The notes beneath the pieces are model-generated. The model saw only the letters and a program-made list of their open reading frames with translations. It ran no database searches and was not told where the DNA came from. Positions 40,467 through 48,547 of a DNA stretch of 64,000 bases are shown here, piece after piece; within the stretch, counting starts at the first letter, position 1; each line of letters starts with the position of its first letter. Position numbers and translations under genes: made by a program. Location of the stretch: contig NZ_JAIQZJ010000019.1 of the NCBI RefSeq assembly GCF_020073815.1, forward strand, positions 19,835-83,834, in the 5' to 3' direction. Source of the DNA: Nocardioides mangrovi. Lineage in GTDB: Bacteria > Actinomycetota > Actinomycetes > Propionibacteriales > Nocardioidaceae.

Positions 40467-41075
40467 ATGAACTACTACATCCCGCAGTGGGAAGAGCGCA
40501 CGTCGTACGGCTTCCGCCGCATCGACCCCTACGCCAAGCTGTTCGAGGACCGCATCATCTACCTCGGCACCCCGATCTCCGACGACGTCGCCAACGCCGT
40601 CATCGCGCAGCTGATGTGCCTGGAGTCGATGAACCCCGACCAGGACATCCAGATCTACATCAACAGCCCGGGCGGCTCGTTCACCGCGCTGACCGCGATC
40701 TACGACACGATGAACTTCATCAAGCCCGACGTGCAGACCGTGTGCATCGGCCAGGCCGCGTCGGCGGCGGCGATCCTGCTCGGCGCCGGCAGCCGCGGCA
40801 AGCGCCTGGCGCTGCCCAACAGCCGGATCCTGATCCACCAGCCCTACACCGAGGGCACGTTCGGCCAGACCTCGGACATCGAGATCCAGGCCAACGAGAT
40901 CCTGCGGATGCGGGAGCTGCTGGAGAAGATGATCAGCGACCACAGCGGCCGCGACCTCGAGCAGGTCAGCCGCGACATCGAGCGCGACAAGATCCTCACC
41001 GCCGAGCAGGCCGTCGAGTACGGCCTCATCGACGCCGTGATCGAGTCGCGGAAGGGCGCCCCGGCGCTCGCCTGA
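40467..41075 (+). CDS. clpP2: ATP-dependent Clp protease proteolytic subunit 2
   Basis: A 202-residue ClpP paralogue. Triad Ser99 (GQAASAAAILL), His124 (SRILIHQPYTEG) and Asp174 (DIERDKIL). The N-terminus starts MNYYIPQWEERTSYG, typical of actinobacterial ClpP2. It is in an operon with clpP1. AAGGACC lies before the ATG. Confidence 0.97.
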   Translation: MNYYIPQWEERTSYGFRRIDPYAKLFEDRIIYLGTPISDDVANAVIAQLMCLESMNPDQDIQIYINSPGGSFTALTAIYDTMNFIKPDVQTVCIGQAASAAAILLGAGSRGKRLALPNSRILIHQPYTEGTFGQTSDIEIQANEILRMRELLEKMISDHSGRDLEQVSRDIERDKILTAEQAVEYGLIDAVIESRKGAPALA

Positions 41076-41104
41076 GCCCCATGACGACGGGTTCCCCGTG
41101 TCCG

Positions 41105-41135
41105 GCCCCCCAACGGGGGCGGCTCGGGGTACCGT
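41105..41135 (+). promoter_or_regulatory. hairpin then -10-like element between clpP2 and clpX
   Basis: GCCCCC-caac-GGGGGC (41105-41120) is a 6-bp perfect hairpin, followed by TACCGT at 41130-41135. Together they suggest partial termination after clpP2 and a separate clpX promoter with a leader of about 80 bases. Confidence 0.4.
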
Positions 41136-41222
41136 CTTCCGAGGGCCTCACCGCCCCCGAGCTACCCAGATAGACCAGATCCGACCAGTACCTGGATCGA
41201 CTCGACCGGAGGATGACCGCCC

Positions 41223-42515
41223 GTGGCACGCATCGGTGACGGAGGCGACCTGCTCAAGTGCTCCTTCTGCGGAAAGAGCCAGAAGCAGGTGAAGAAGCTC
41301 ATCGCAGGCCCGGGTGTCTACATCTGTGACGAGTGCATCGACCTCTGCAACGAGATCATCGAGGAGGAGCTCAGCGAGGGCACCGAGGTCAGCCTCGACG
41401 AGCTGCCCAAGCCGCGCGAGATCTTCGAGTTCCTCAACTCCTACGTGATCGGCCAGGAGCAGGCGAAGAAGTCGCTCGCCGTCGCGGTCTACAACCACTA
41501 CAAGCGCGTCCAGGCCGGCCTCCAGCCGGGCTCCGCGTCCGGTCCGGGCAAGCACAGCAAGGACGAGGTCGTCGAGGTCGCCAAGTCCAACATCCTGGTG
41601 ATCGGTCCCACCGGCTGCGGCAAGACCTACCTCGCCCAGACCCTGGCGCGGATGCTCAACGTGCCGTTCGCGATCGCCGACGCCACCGCCCTCACCGAGG
41701 CCGGCTACGTCGGTGAGGACGTCGAGAACATCCTCCTCAAGCTGATCCAGGCCGCCGACTACGACGTCAAGAAGGCCGAGACCGGCATCATCTACATCGA
41801 CGAGATCGACAAGGTGGCCCGCAAGGCGGAGAACCCCTCGATCACGCGCGACGTCTCCGGCGAGGGCGTCCAGCAGGCGCTGCTGAAGATCATCGAGGGC
41901 ACCACCGCCTCGGTGCCGCCGCAGGGGGGCCGCAAGCACCCCCACCAGGAGTTCATCCAGATCGACACCACCAACATCCTCTTCATCGTGGGTGGTGCCT
42001 TCGCGGGCCTCGAGCACATCGTCGAGCAGCGGGTCGGCAAGAAGACCCTCGGCTTCACCGCCGAGGTGCGCGGCCAGGCCGAGAAGGAGGCCGAGGACCT
42101 CCTCGCGCAGGTGCGCCCCGAGGACCTCACCAAGTTCGGCCTGATCCCCGAGTTCATCGGCCGCCTGCCGCTGATCGCGAGCGTGAGCAAGCTCGACCAG
42201 GAAGCCCTGGTCCAGATCCTCACCGAGCCGCGCAACGCGCTGGTCAAGCAGTACCAGAAGCTCTTCGAGCTCGACGGCGTCGAGCTGGAGTTCACCGAGG
42301 AGGCCGTCCAGGCCATCGCCGACAAGGCCATGGAGCGGGGCACCGGCGCCCGCGGCCTGCGCGCGATCATCGAGGAGGTCCTCCTCCACGTCATGTACGA
42401 CGTGCCGTCCCGGGGCGACATCGGCAAGGTCATCGTCACCGGTGAGGTCGTCGCCGACGAGGTCGCCCCGACCCTGGTGCCGCGCAAGGCCGAGGCGAAG
42501 AAGAAGTCCGCCTGA
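41223..42515 (+). CDS. clpX: ATP-dependent Clp protease ATP-binding subunit ClpX
   Basis: A 430-residue AAA+ unfoldase. The N-terminal zinc-binding domain has four cysteines (LLKCSFCGKSQ and YICDECIDLC); Walker A is GPTGCGKTYLAQ, Walker B is GIIYIDEIDK, with sensor and arginine-finger segments (GLIPEFIGRLP, GTGARGLRAI). It feeds substrates to ClpP1P2 encoded just upstream. GGAGGA lies about ten bases before GTG 41223. A 7-bp hairpin directly follows the stop. Confidence 0.98.
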   Translation: MARIGDGGDLLKCSFCGKSQKQVKKLIAGPGVYICDECIDLCNEIIEEELSEGTEVSLDELPKPREIFEFLNSYVIGQEQAKKSLAVAVYNHYKRVQAGLQPGSASGPGKHSKDEVVEVAKSNILVIGPTGCGKTYLAQTLARMLNVPFAIADATALTEAGYVGEDVENILLKLIQAADYDVKKAETGIIYIDEIDKVARKAENPSITRDVSGEGVQQALLKIIEGTTASVPPQGGRKHPHQEFIQIDTTNILFIVGGAFAGLEHIVEQRVGKKTLGFTAEVRGQAEKEAEDLLAQVRPEDLTKFGLIPEFIGRLPLIASVSKLDQEALVQILTEPRNALVKQYQKLFELDGVELEFTEEAVQAIADKAMERGTGARGLRAIIEEVLLHVMYDVPSRGDIGKVIVTGEVVADEVAPTLVPRKAEAKKKSA

Positions 42516-42517
42516 CC

Positions 42518-42534
42518 GGTCGGCGACGCCGACC
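42518..42534 (+). terminator. hairpin after clpX
   Basis: GGTCGGC-gac-GCCGACC, perfect 7-bp stem beginning three bases after the clpX stop; no T-run. Confidence 0.45.
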
Positions 42535-42673
42535 CGTAGCCCGCGCGGACCAGTCCGCCTAGTCCATTCGGGTCATCTCTGGGCCAGGGTTTTGTCGAGC
42601 CCGCGTCCCACCCGTAACACTCCCTCTCGAAGGGTCAGCCACGGGCTGGCCCGACGCCGTCTCGGGAGGACCG

Positions 42674-43360
42674 TTGTTGATGAAGCCGGAGCATCGTCGG
42701 CCGCTGATCGCGGCGGTGGTCGTGCTGCTCGCGTGCACGGGCATGATCGCCCACGCGATGCGGACCGACGCCCTCGGTGTCGTGGCGCGCCCGATGCGGG
42801 TGATCGCCGGAGAGGTCGTCGACCCGGTCGAGCGGGCGCCGCAGCAGGCGCGCACCGCGCACGACGCCCCCGTCGTCGAGCCGGCCGCGCCGTCGAGCGC
42901 CGACCCGAGCACCGACCCGAGCACGACCTCGAGCACGACCTCGAGCTCCGCCCCCGCGACCGCGTCGGGGGAGCCCACCAGGTCGCCCGCCACGCCGGCG
43001 CACGTCGACCACCACGCGCCGGCGCACGAGCAGGCGTCGCCGGCCGGGCACCAGGACCAGGGCCTGCACCTCGGCCAGCAGGGCCAGGGGAACGACGGCG
43101 TCAGCCCCGGTCACGCCGAGGGTGGCAGCGACCAGGGCCACGACCAGGGCCACGACCAGGGCCACGACCAGGGTGGGGACCAGGGCGAGGACCAGGGCGG
43201 CGACCACGGCGAGGACGAGAACGGGCACGCCCGTCCGTGGTCGCACGCGACGTCCGAGGACTGGCGCGCGGCGGCCGAGCAGCTGCTCCGCGCCGTTCAG
43301 GACCTGGCGCAGGGCGCCGGGATCACTCCTCCGTGGGAGCAAGCTCAGCCGACACGCTGA
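42674..43360 (+). CDS. membrane-anchored His/Asp/Gln-repeat protein, function unknown
   Basis: About 226-228 residues. One hydrophobic segment near the N-terminus (LIAAVVVLLACTGMIAHAM) could be a signal anchor; a Ser/Thr/Pro/Ala-rich spacer follows, then a His- and Gln-rich zone and a near-perfect repeat of GHDQ (about residues 153-180), then an acidic His-containing stretch and a helical end (EDWRAAAEQLLRAVQDLAQ). No known domain is seen. A His/Asp/Glu-rich exported segment could bind Zn, Ni or Cu; that is inference. Start is TTG 42674 or ATG 42680, after GGGAGGA. The last 38 bases overlap the end of valS on the other strand. Confidence 0.7.
   Translation: MLMKPEHRRPLIAAVVVLLACTGMIAHAMRTDALGVVARPMRVIAGEVVDPVERAPQQARTAHDAPVVEPAAPSSADPSTDPSTTSSTTSSSAPATASGEPTRSPATPAHVDHHAPAHEQASPAGHQDQGLHLGQQGQGNDGVSPGHAEGGSDQGHDQGHDQGHDQGGDQGEDQGGDHGEDENGHARPWSHATSEDWRAAAEQLLRAVQDLAQGAGITPPWEQAQPTR
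43130..43213 (+). repeat. seven 12-nt tandem units encoding GHDQ/GxDQ
   Basis: Units of gaccagggccac: three perfect copies from 43130, then four diverged copies to 43213. The array is in frame, so copy-number change would lengthen or shorten the His/Asp/Gln segment in four-residue steps. Confidence 0.85.
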
Positions 43361-45938
43361 GCTCGGTCGCACCGTCCACGGCGGTGAAGACGAGGTCCCC
43401 GGTGATCTTGCCGGTCTTGCGCAGGTCGTCCGCAGCCAGCTCGGCCGCGCGGACCAGCGCCTCCGGCCCGCTGATCTCGACCCGCGACAGCTCCGCGCGC
43501 ATCGAGACCTTCGCGGTCGACTTGGCACCGCGGATCCCGACCAGCGCGGCCGCGACCGCCTCCAGGGTCGAGGCGTCCGTGGCCGCGGCGGAGCCGAGCT
43601 CGGCCGGGGTCGGCCAGGCCGAGGTGTGGATCGAACCCTCCTGCCACCACGACCAGACCTCCTCGGTCACGTAGGGCAGGAACGGCGCGAGCAGCCGCAG
43701 CTGGACGTCGAGCGCGATCGCGAGGGTCGCCTTCGCCGAGACGGTGGCGGCGCCACCCTGCTCGTCGTACGCGCGCTCCTTGACCAGCTCGAGGTAGTCG
43801 TCGCAGAACTCCCAGAAGAACTTCTCGGCGGTCTCGAGCGCGGTGGTGTAGTCGTAGGCCTCGAACGCGTCGGTGGCCGTGGTGACGACCTGGGCGAGGC
43901 GGCCGAGCAGCGCGCAGTCGACGGGCTCGGCGACCTCGAACGGGTTGACCCCGGTCGCGCCGACGCCGCCGAGGACGAACTTGGAGGCGTTGAGGACCTT
44001 CATCGCCAGCCGGCGGCCCACCTTCATCTGGCTCTCGTCGAAGGGCGAGTCCAGGCCGGGGCGGGCCATCGCCGCGCGCCAGCGGACCGCGTCGGCGCCG
44101 AACTTGTCGAGGATCTCGGTCGGGACGACCACGTTGCCCTTGGACTTCGACATCTTCTTGCGGTCGGGGTCGACCACGAAGCCGGAGACGAGGGCGTGGT
44201 GCCACGGCACGACGCCGTTCTCGAAGTGGGCGCGCACCACGCGGGAGAAGAGCCAGGTGCGGATGATGTCGTGGGCCTGGGTGCACAGGTCCATTGGGAA
44301 GACCCGCTCGAAGAGGTCGGGGTCGGACTCCCAGCCGCCGGCGATCTGCGGGGTCAGCGACGAGGTCGCCCAGGTGTCCATCACGTCCGGGTCGCCGATG
44401 AAGCCGCCGGCCTGGCCGCGCTGGTCCTCGGTGTAGCCGCGCGGCGCGTCCGTGGACGGGTCGATCGGCAGCTCCGCCTCGGTCGGCAGCAGCGGGTGGT
44501 CGTAGTCGGGCTCGCCGTCGGCGTCGAGGGGGTACCAGACCGGGAAGGGGATGCCGAAGAACCGCTGGCGGGAGATCAGCCAGTCGCCGTTGAGGCCGCC
44601 GACCCAGTTGTCGTAGCGGTGCTGCATGTACGGCGGCACCCAGGTCATCTCACGGCCGCGGTCGAGCATCTCGGTGCGCAGGCCGGCGTCGCGGCCCCCG
44701 TTGCGGATGTACCACTGGCGGGTGGAGACGATCTCGAGCGGCTTGTCGCCCTTCTCGTAGAAGTTCGCCATCCGCTGGGTCGGCTTCGGCTCGCCGTCCA
44801 GGTCGCCGGTCTCGCGCAGCTTGGCGACCACGGCCTCGCGGGCGGAGAAGGCGGTCTTGCCCTGGAGCTCCTCGTACGCCGAGGCTGCGGGCTCGTGCGC
44901 CAGCCACTCGGGGGTCTCGCGGGACATCCGGCCGTCGCGGCCGATCAGCGTGCGGACCGGCAGGTCGAGCTCGCGCCACCAGGTGACGTCGGTGAGGTCA
45001 CCGAAGGTGCAGCACATGGCGATGCCGGCGCCCTTGTCCATCTCGGCGGCCGGGTGGGCGAGCACCGGGATCTCGACGCCGAAGATCGGGGAGCTCACCG
45101 TGGTGCCGAAGAGCGGCTGGTAGCGCTCGTCGTCGGGGTGCGCGATCAGCGCGACGACCGACGGGATCAGCTCGGGACGGGTGGTCTCGATGTAGACCGG
45201 AGTGCCGTCGGCCTGGTGGAAGGCCACCCGGTGGTAGGCGCCGGCGTACTCGCGCGCCTCGAGCTCGGCCTGCGCCACCGCGGTCTGGAAGGTGACGTCC
45301 CAGAGGGTCGGCGCCTCCTGGAGGTAGGCCTCGCCGCGGGCGAAGTTGCGCAGGAACGCGCGCTGGCTGACGACCTGCGCCTTCGGGCCGATCGTCGTGT
45401 AGTGCTGCTTCCAGTCGACCGAGAGGCCGAGGGTGCGCCACAGCGACTCGAAGACCTGCTCGTCCTCGACGACCAGCCGCTCGCACAGCTCGATGAAGTT
45501 GGGGCGGCTGATCGGGATCTGCTTCTTCGGGTCCGGCTTCTCCGGGGGCGTGAAGTCGGCGTCGTACGGCAGCGACGGGTCGCAGCGCACGCCGAAGTAG
45601 TTCTGCACCCGGCGCTCGGTCGGGAGGCCGTTGTCGTCCCAGCCCATCGGGTAGAAGACGGACTTGCCGCGCATCCGCTGGAAGCGGGCGATGAGGTCGG
45701 TGTGGGTGTAGGAGAACACGTGGCCGACGTGCAGGCTGCCGCTCACGGTCGGCGGCGGGGTGTCGATGGAGTAGACGTCCTCGCGCGACCGGGTGCGGTC
45801 GAAGGCGTAGGTGTCCTGCGCCTTCCAGCGCTCGCTCCAGGTGGCCTCGAGGCCCTCGAGCGCAGGCTTCTCCGGTACGACGACAGCGCGTCGATCGGCG
45901 CTGGTCGTCTCCGGGGCTGGTGTCTGCGTCTCGGTCAT
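43323..45938 (-). CDS. valS: valyl-tRNA synthetase
   Basis: An 871-residue class I synthetase. The HIGH-like motif is PPPTVSGSLHVGHVFSYTH; KMSKS appears in full (DRKKMSKSKGNVVVP); the editing domain is between (ETTRPELIPSVVALIAHP). The C-terminus ends with a short coiled-coil-like region. The ATG at 45938 is preceded by a TAGGAT hexamer at seven bases; the frame stays open 1.5 kb upstream but that part has no synthetase homology. It is the only gene on this strand between 42.5 and 46.9 kb. Confidence 0.97.
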   Translation of the reverse strand: MTETQTPAPETTSADRRAVVVPEKPALEGLEATWSERWKAQDTYAFDRTRSREDVYSIDTPPPTVSGSLHVGHVFSYTHTDLIARFQRMRGKSVFYPMGWDDNGLPTERRVQNYFGVRCDPSLPYDADFTPPEKPDPKKQIPISRPNFIELCERLVVEDEQVFESLWRTLGLSVDWKQHYTTIGPKAQVVSQRAFLRNFARGEAYLQEAPTLWDVTFQTAVAQAELEAREYAGAYHRVAFHQADGTPVYIETTRPELIPSVVALIAHPDDERYQPLFGTTVSSPIFGVEIPVLAHPAAEMDKGAGIAMCCTFGDLTDVTWWRELDLPVRTLIGRDGRMSRETPEWLAHEPAASAYEELQGKTAFSAREAVVAKLRETGDLDGEPKPTQRMANFYEKGDKPLEIVSTRQWYIRNGGRDAGLRTEMLDRGREMTWVPPYMQHRYDNWVGGLNGDWLISRQRFFGIPFPVWYPLDADGEPDYDHPLLPTEAELPIDPSTDAPRGYTEDQRGQAGGFIGDPDVMDTWATSSLTPQIAGGWESDPDLFERVFPMDLCTQAHDIIRTWLFSRVVRAHFENGVVPWHHALVSGFVVDPDRKKMSKSKGNVVVPTEILDKFGADAVRWRAAMARPGLDSPFDESQMKVGRRLAMKVLNASKFVLGGVGATGVNPFEVAEPVDCALLGRLAQVVTTATDAFEAYDYTTALETAEKFFWEFCDDYLELVKERAYDEQGGAATVSAKATLAIALDVQLRLLAPFLPYVTEEVWSWWQEGSIHTSAWPTPAELGSAAATDASTLEAVAAALVGIRGAKSTAKVSMRAELSRVEISGPEALVRAAELAADDLRKTGKITGDLVFTAVDGATELSVSAELAPTEE

Positions 45939-45945
45939 GCCTGAA

Positions 45946-45951
45946 ATCCTA
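45946..45951 (-). promoter_or_regulatory. -10 hexamer of valS, leaderless type
   Basis: TAGGAT on the - strand, seven bases before ATG 45938. No T-box leader is visible. Confidence 0.5.
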
Positions 45952-46016
45952 GGGCGCGCACGCTCCCACGCCGAAACCGGTTGTGACGACGGGCACCCGG
46001 GTGGCTCACTTCGGTC

Positions 46017-46901
46017 ATGTCCATCGAGCTCACCGACGACCCGGCCGCCTTCCTCGACGCGGCCGCCGACCACCTTGCCGCGGACCCGGTCCTGACCACG
46101 GTGATCGCGTCGGTCACCGCCCGGATGGCACGTGAGGAGCCGGGCCGGTACACCGACCTGCCGTACCGCTGGTGGGCCCTCGCGCGGGACGACGACGGTG
46201 CGGTCACGGGGGTCGCGATGCGGACCGCGCCGTTCGCGCCCCACCCGGCGTACGTGCTGCCGATGCCGGACGACGACGCCGTCGCGCTCGCCCGGCTCCT
46301 GCACGAGCGCGGTGAGCGGCTCGGCGGGGTCAACGGCGCGCTGCCGACCGCCCGGGTCCTCGCCGAGGAGACGGCCCGGCTGAGCCGGGGAGCGGTCAGC
46401 GTCCACGAGCACCTCCGGCTGCACGAGCTCGGCGAGCTGCTGATGCCGCCGGCGCCGGCGGGCCGGCTCCGCCTGGCGACCGAGGCGGACGGCGAGCTGT
46501 GCCTGGCGTGGTTCCTCGCGTTCGAGGCCGCCGCGGCCGAGCAGGCGGGCCGCACCGGGGTCCACGGGCTCGGCGAGTCCTTCACGCTCGAGGACATGCT
46601 GGTCCGGATCCGCGACGAGGTGATCTGGCTCTGGGAGGACGAGCGCGGCGAGCCCATGCACCTGACCGGCGCCAACCTCCCCGCCAACGGCGTCACCCGG
46701 ATCGGCCCGGTCTACACGCCCCGCGAGCAGAGGGGACGGGGCTACGCGAGCCGCGCCGTCGCCGAGATCTCGCAGTCGTACGTCGACCGGGACGTCCGCT
46801 GCTGCCTCTTCACCGACCAGGCCAACCCGGTCTCCAACCGGGTCTACGAGGCGATCGGCTACCGGCCCGTGACCGACATGGTCAACCAGGTCATCGGTTG
46901 A
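46017..46901 (+). CDS. GNAT-family N-acetyltransferase
   Basis: A 294-residue protein with a C-terminal GNAT domain: VTRIGPVYTPREQRGRGYASRAVAEIS carries the acetyl-CoA-binding RxxGxG loop, then CLFTDQANPVSNRVYEAIGYRPV, typical of family ends. The N-terminal half (about 1-140) has a weaker, perhaps degenerate, acetyltransferase-like fold (RWWALARDDDGAVTGVAMRTAP). Substrate is unknown. Its last 11 bases overlap the convergent membrane protein gene. Confidence 0.85.
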   Translation: MSIELTDDPAAFLDAAADHLAADPVLTTVIASVTARMAREEPGRYTDLPYRWWALARDDDGAVTGVAMRTAPFAPHPAYVLPMPDDDAVALARLLHERGERLGGVNGALPTARVLAEETARLSRGAVSVHEHLRLHELGELLMPPAPAGRLRLATEADGELCLAWFLAFEAAAAEQAGRTGVHGLGESFTLEDMLVRIRDEVIWLWEDERGEPMHLTGANLPANGVTRIGPVYTPREQRGRGYASRAVAEISQSYVDRDVRCCLFTDQANPVSNRVYEAIGYRPVTDMVNQVIG

Positions 46902-47928
46902 GCCGGCCGCCGAGGGCCGCGGCGATCGCGTCCTCCGAGGCCGCGCTGGGCTTCCAGTAGCCGCGGGCGCTCCCGAACGTCCCCGTGCAGCTGCCATCGA
47001 TGTAGGCCGCGCGGTCGCCCTCGGCGTTCTCGAGGACCAGCAGCCGTTGCGGACCGGTGTCGGTGCACGTGCCGTCCGGCGGGGTCGAATCGAGGTGCGC
47101 CGCCAGGTCCTCGCGGATGGTGGCGAGCTGGTCGTCGGTGAGCGTGCCCACCCACCTGACGTACTCCCGCGAACCGTTGGGGTCCGGGCGGAAGCACACG
47201 ATGCCTGCTGTGGCGGTGGCCGGGGCGAACGACGCGTTCCACGTCCCGGTCCGGGGGCCTTCGTAGAGCTGCTCGCCGGCCGTGCACGACAGCGGGCCGG
47301 GCGCACCGGACTGCTGGCGGTCCAGGTTGCCCTCGAACGCCGCGACCACCGCGCCGTCGCCGCGCTCGACACCGCCGATGGCCAGTGAGGAACAGGAGCG
47401 CAGGGTGCTCCCGACGACGTACGTCGTCCCATCGCCGGTCTGCACCTGGAGCGCCCACGGCTGCGGCGCCAGGTTCATCACCGCGCACTGGCTGGGCATC
47501 TCGTAGGCCGGGAGCGCCTCGACGTCCTCGGCGAACGCGGCTGCGGCGTCGCCGACGAGTGCCTCCGTCGGCAACGGGTCGCCCTGCGCGTCCTGTGCCG
47601 GGCAGGCGCGCACCGCGACGACGTCCTCCAGGTCGAGCACCCCCATCGGCGTCGACACGTCGACCGGCTGGGCCGGGCACGGCTCCGCCTGGACCACCGG
47701 GGGCGCGGGCGTGACCCGGTCCGGGCCGTCGTCGCCGCCCGGGACGCCGCGGACGGCGACGACGACGGCCACCACCGAGACGGCGGCCACGGCGACCAGC
47801 GCCCGGTCGCGGACCCGGACGTTGCGGCCACGGCGGGCCACCGCCGCTGCCCGCGACGGCGCGTCGAGGTCGGGGCGGTCGGGAGCGGCCTGCTCGAGCA
47901 GTCCGCGGAGAAGGTCGGTGTCGGTCAT
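46891..47928 (-). CDS. single-pass membrane protein paired with SigE-type sigma factor
   Basis: A 345-residue protein: about 40 cytoplasmic residues (TDLLRGLLEQAAPDRPDLDAPSR), a transmembrane helix near 42-62 (ALVAVAAVSVVAVVVAV), and an extracytoplasmic domain with several cysteines. It lacks a zinc anti-sigma (HxxxCxxC) motif. The start overlaps the upstream sigma gene stop in ATGA, so the two are co-translated; by position it may act as the sensor or inhibitor of that sigma. No domain name can be given. Confidence 0.78.
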   Translation of the reverse strand: MTDTDLLRGLLEQAAPDRPDLDAPSRAAAVARRGRNVRVRDRALVAVAAVSVVAVVVAVRGVPGGDDGPDRVTPAPPVVQAEPCPAQPVDVSTPMGVLDLEDVVAVRACPAQDAQGDPLPTEALVGDAAAAFAEDVEALPAYEMPSQCAVMNLAPQPWALQVQTGDGTTYVVGSTLRSCSSLAIGGVERGDGAVVAAFEGNLDRQQSGAPGPLSCTAGEQLYEGPRTGTWNASFAPATATAGIVCFRPDPNGSREYVRWVGTLTDDQLATIREDLAAHLDSTPPDGTCTDTGPQRLLVLENAEGDRAAYIDGSCTGTFGSARGYWKPSAASEDAIAAALGGRLNR

Positions 47929-48452
47929 GACTCATCTCCGTCACTGGAGTAGGTCGAGAAGAGCGGTGAGGTGCGGAGGGTGACGAGGGCACGGGAGGTC
48001 TGGCTCTTGACCGTGCCGACGCTGACGCCGAGGGCGGCCGCGGTCTGCGCCTCGGTCAGGTCGTCGAAGAAGCGGAGCACCACGACGGCGCGCTGGCCGC
48101 GCGGCAGCTGCGCGAGGGCGACCAGCACGTCGCGGCGTACCTCCGGCGAGCCGGCGGCCACCGGCGTCTCGGGCAGCTCCCCGGTCGGGACCTCGCCGTT
48201 CCACCGGCGCCGCCACCAGTCGGTGTAGGTGGTGACCATCGCTGCCCGCACATACGCCTCGACCGCCTCCTTGCGGCTGATCCGGTCCCAGCGCCGCCAG
48301 GCCTTCACGAGCGCGGTCTGCAGCAGGTCCTCGGCCCGGTGCGGGTCGCCGGTGAGCAGGTAGGCGCTGCGCCACAGCGCGGTCGAGCGGGCCGCGACGA
48401 ACTCCTCGAAGCCCGTCACCGCCGCCTGCTCCGCCACACGCACCTCGCTCAT
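47925..48452 (-). CDS. SigE-family ECF RNA polymerase sigma factor
   Basis: A 175-residue sigma-70 family protein of the actinobacterial SigE/SigL group. Region 2 is FEEFVAARSTALWRSAYLLTGDPHRAEDLLQTALVKAWRRWDRI; region 4 is ALAQLPRGQRAVVVLRFFDDLTEAQTAAALGVSVGTVKSQTSRAL. ATG 48452 has GGAGGTG at good spacing; a GTG at 48464 is also in frame. It is coupled to a downstream membrane protein by an ATGA overlap. The regulon and signal are unknown. Confidence 0.92.
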   Translation of the reverse strand: MSEVRVAEQAAVTGFEEFVAARSTALWRSAYLLTGDPHRAEDLLQTALVKAWRRWDRISRKEAVEAYVRAAMVTTYTDWWRRRWNGEVPTGELPETPVAAGSPEVRRDVLVALAQLPRGQRAVVVLRFFDDLTEAQTAAALGVSVGTVKSQTSRALVTLRTSPLFSTYSSDGDES

Positions 48453-48533
48453 CGGCACCTCCACCCTTCCCGACGAGGTGGGTCGGGCAGAAGGTTGTCA
48501 GGTTCCGATTCCGTGCGGGCTGTCGTCGATCCC

Positions 48534-48539
48534 TAGACT
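48534..48539 (+). promoter_or_regulatory. -10 hexamer of folC, nearly leaderless
   Basis: TAGACT, eight bases before ATG 48548. Confidence 0.45.
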
Positions 48540-48547
48540 CGACCCCG

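Noticed and set aside
45939..46016. T-box or other amino-acid-sensing leader for valS.
   Set aside because: The -10 hexamer is seven bases from the ATG, leaving no room for a leader.
45939..47432. N-terminal extension of valS by about 500 residues in the same open frame.
   Set aside because: It runs antisense to the GNAT gene, has low-complexity composition, and a good promoter and start lie at 45938-45951.
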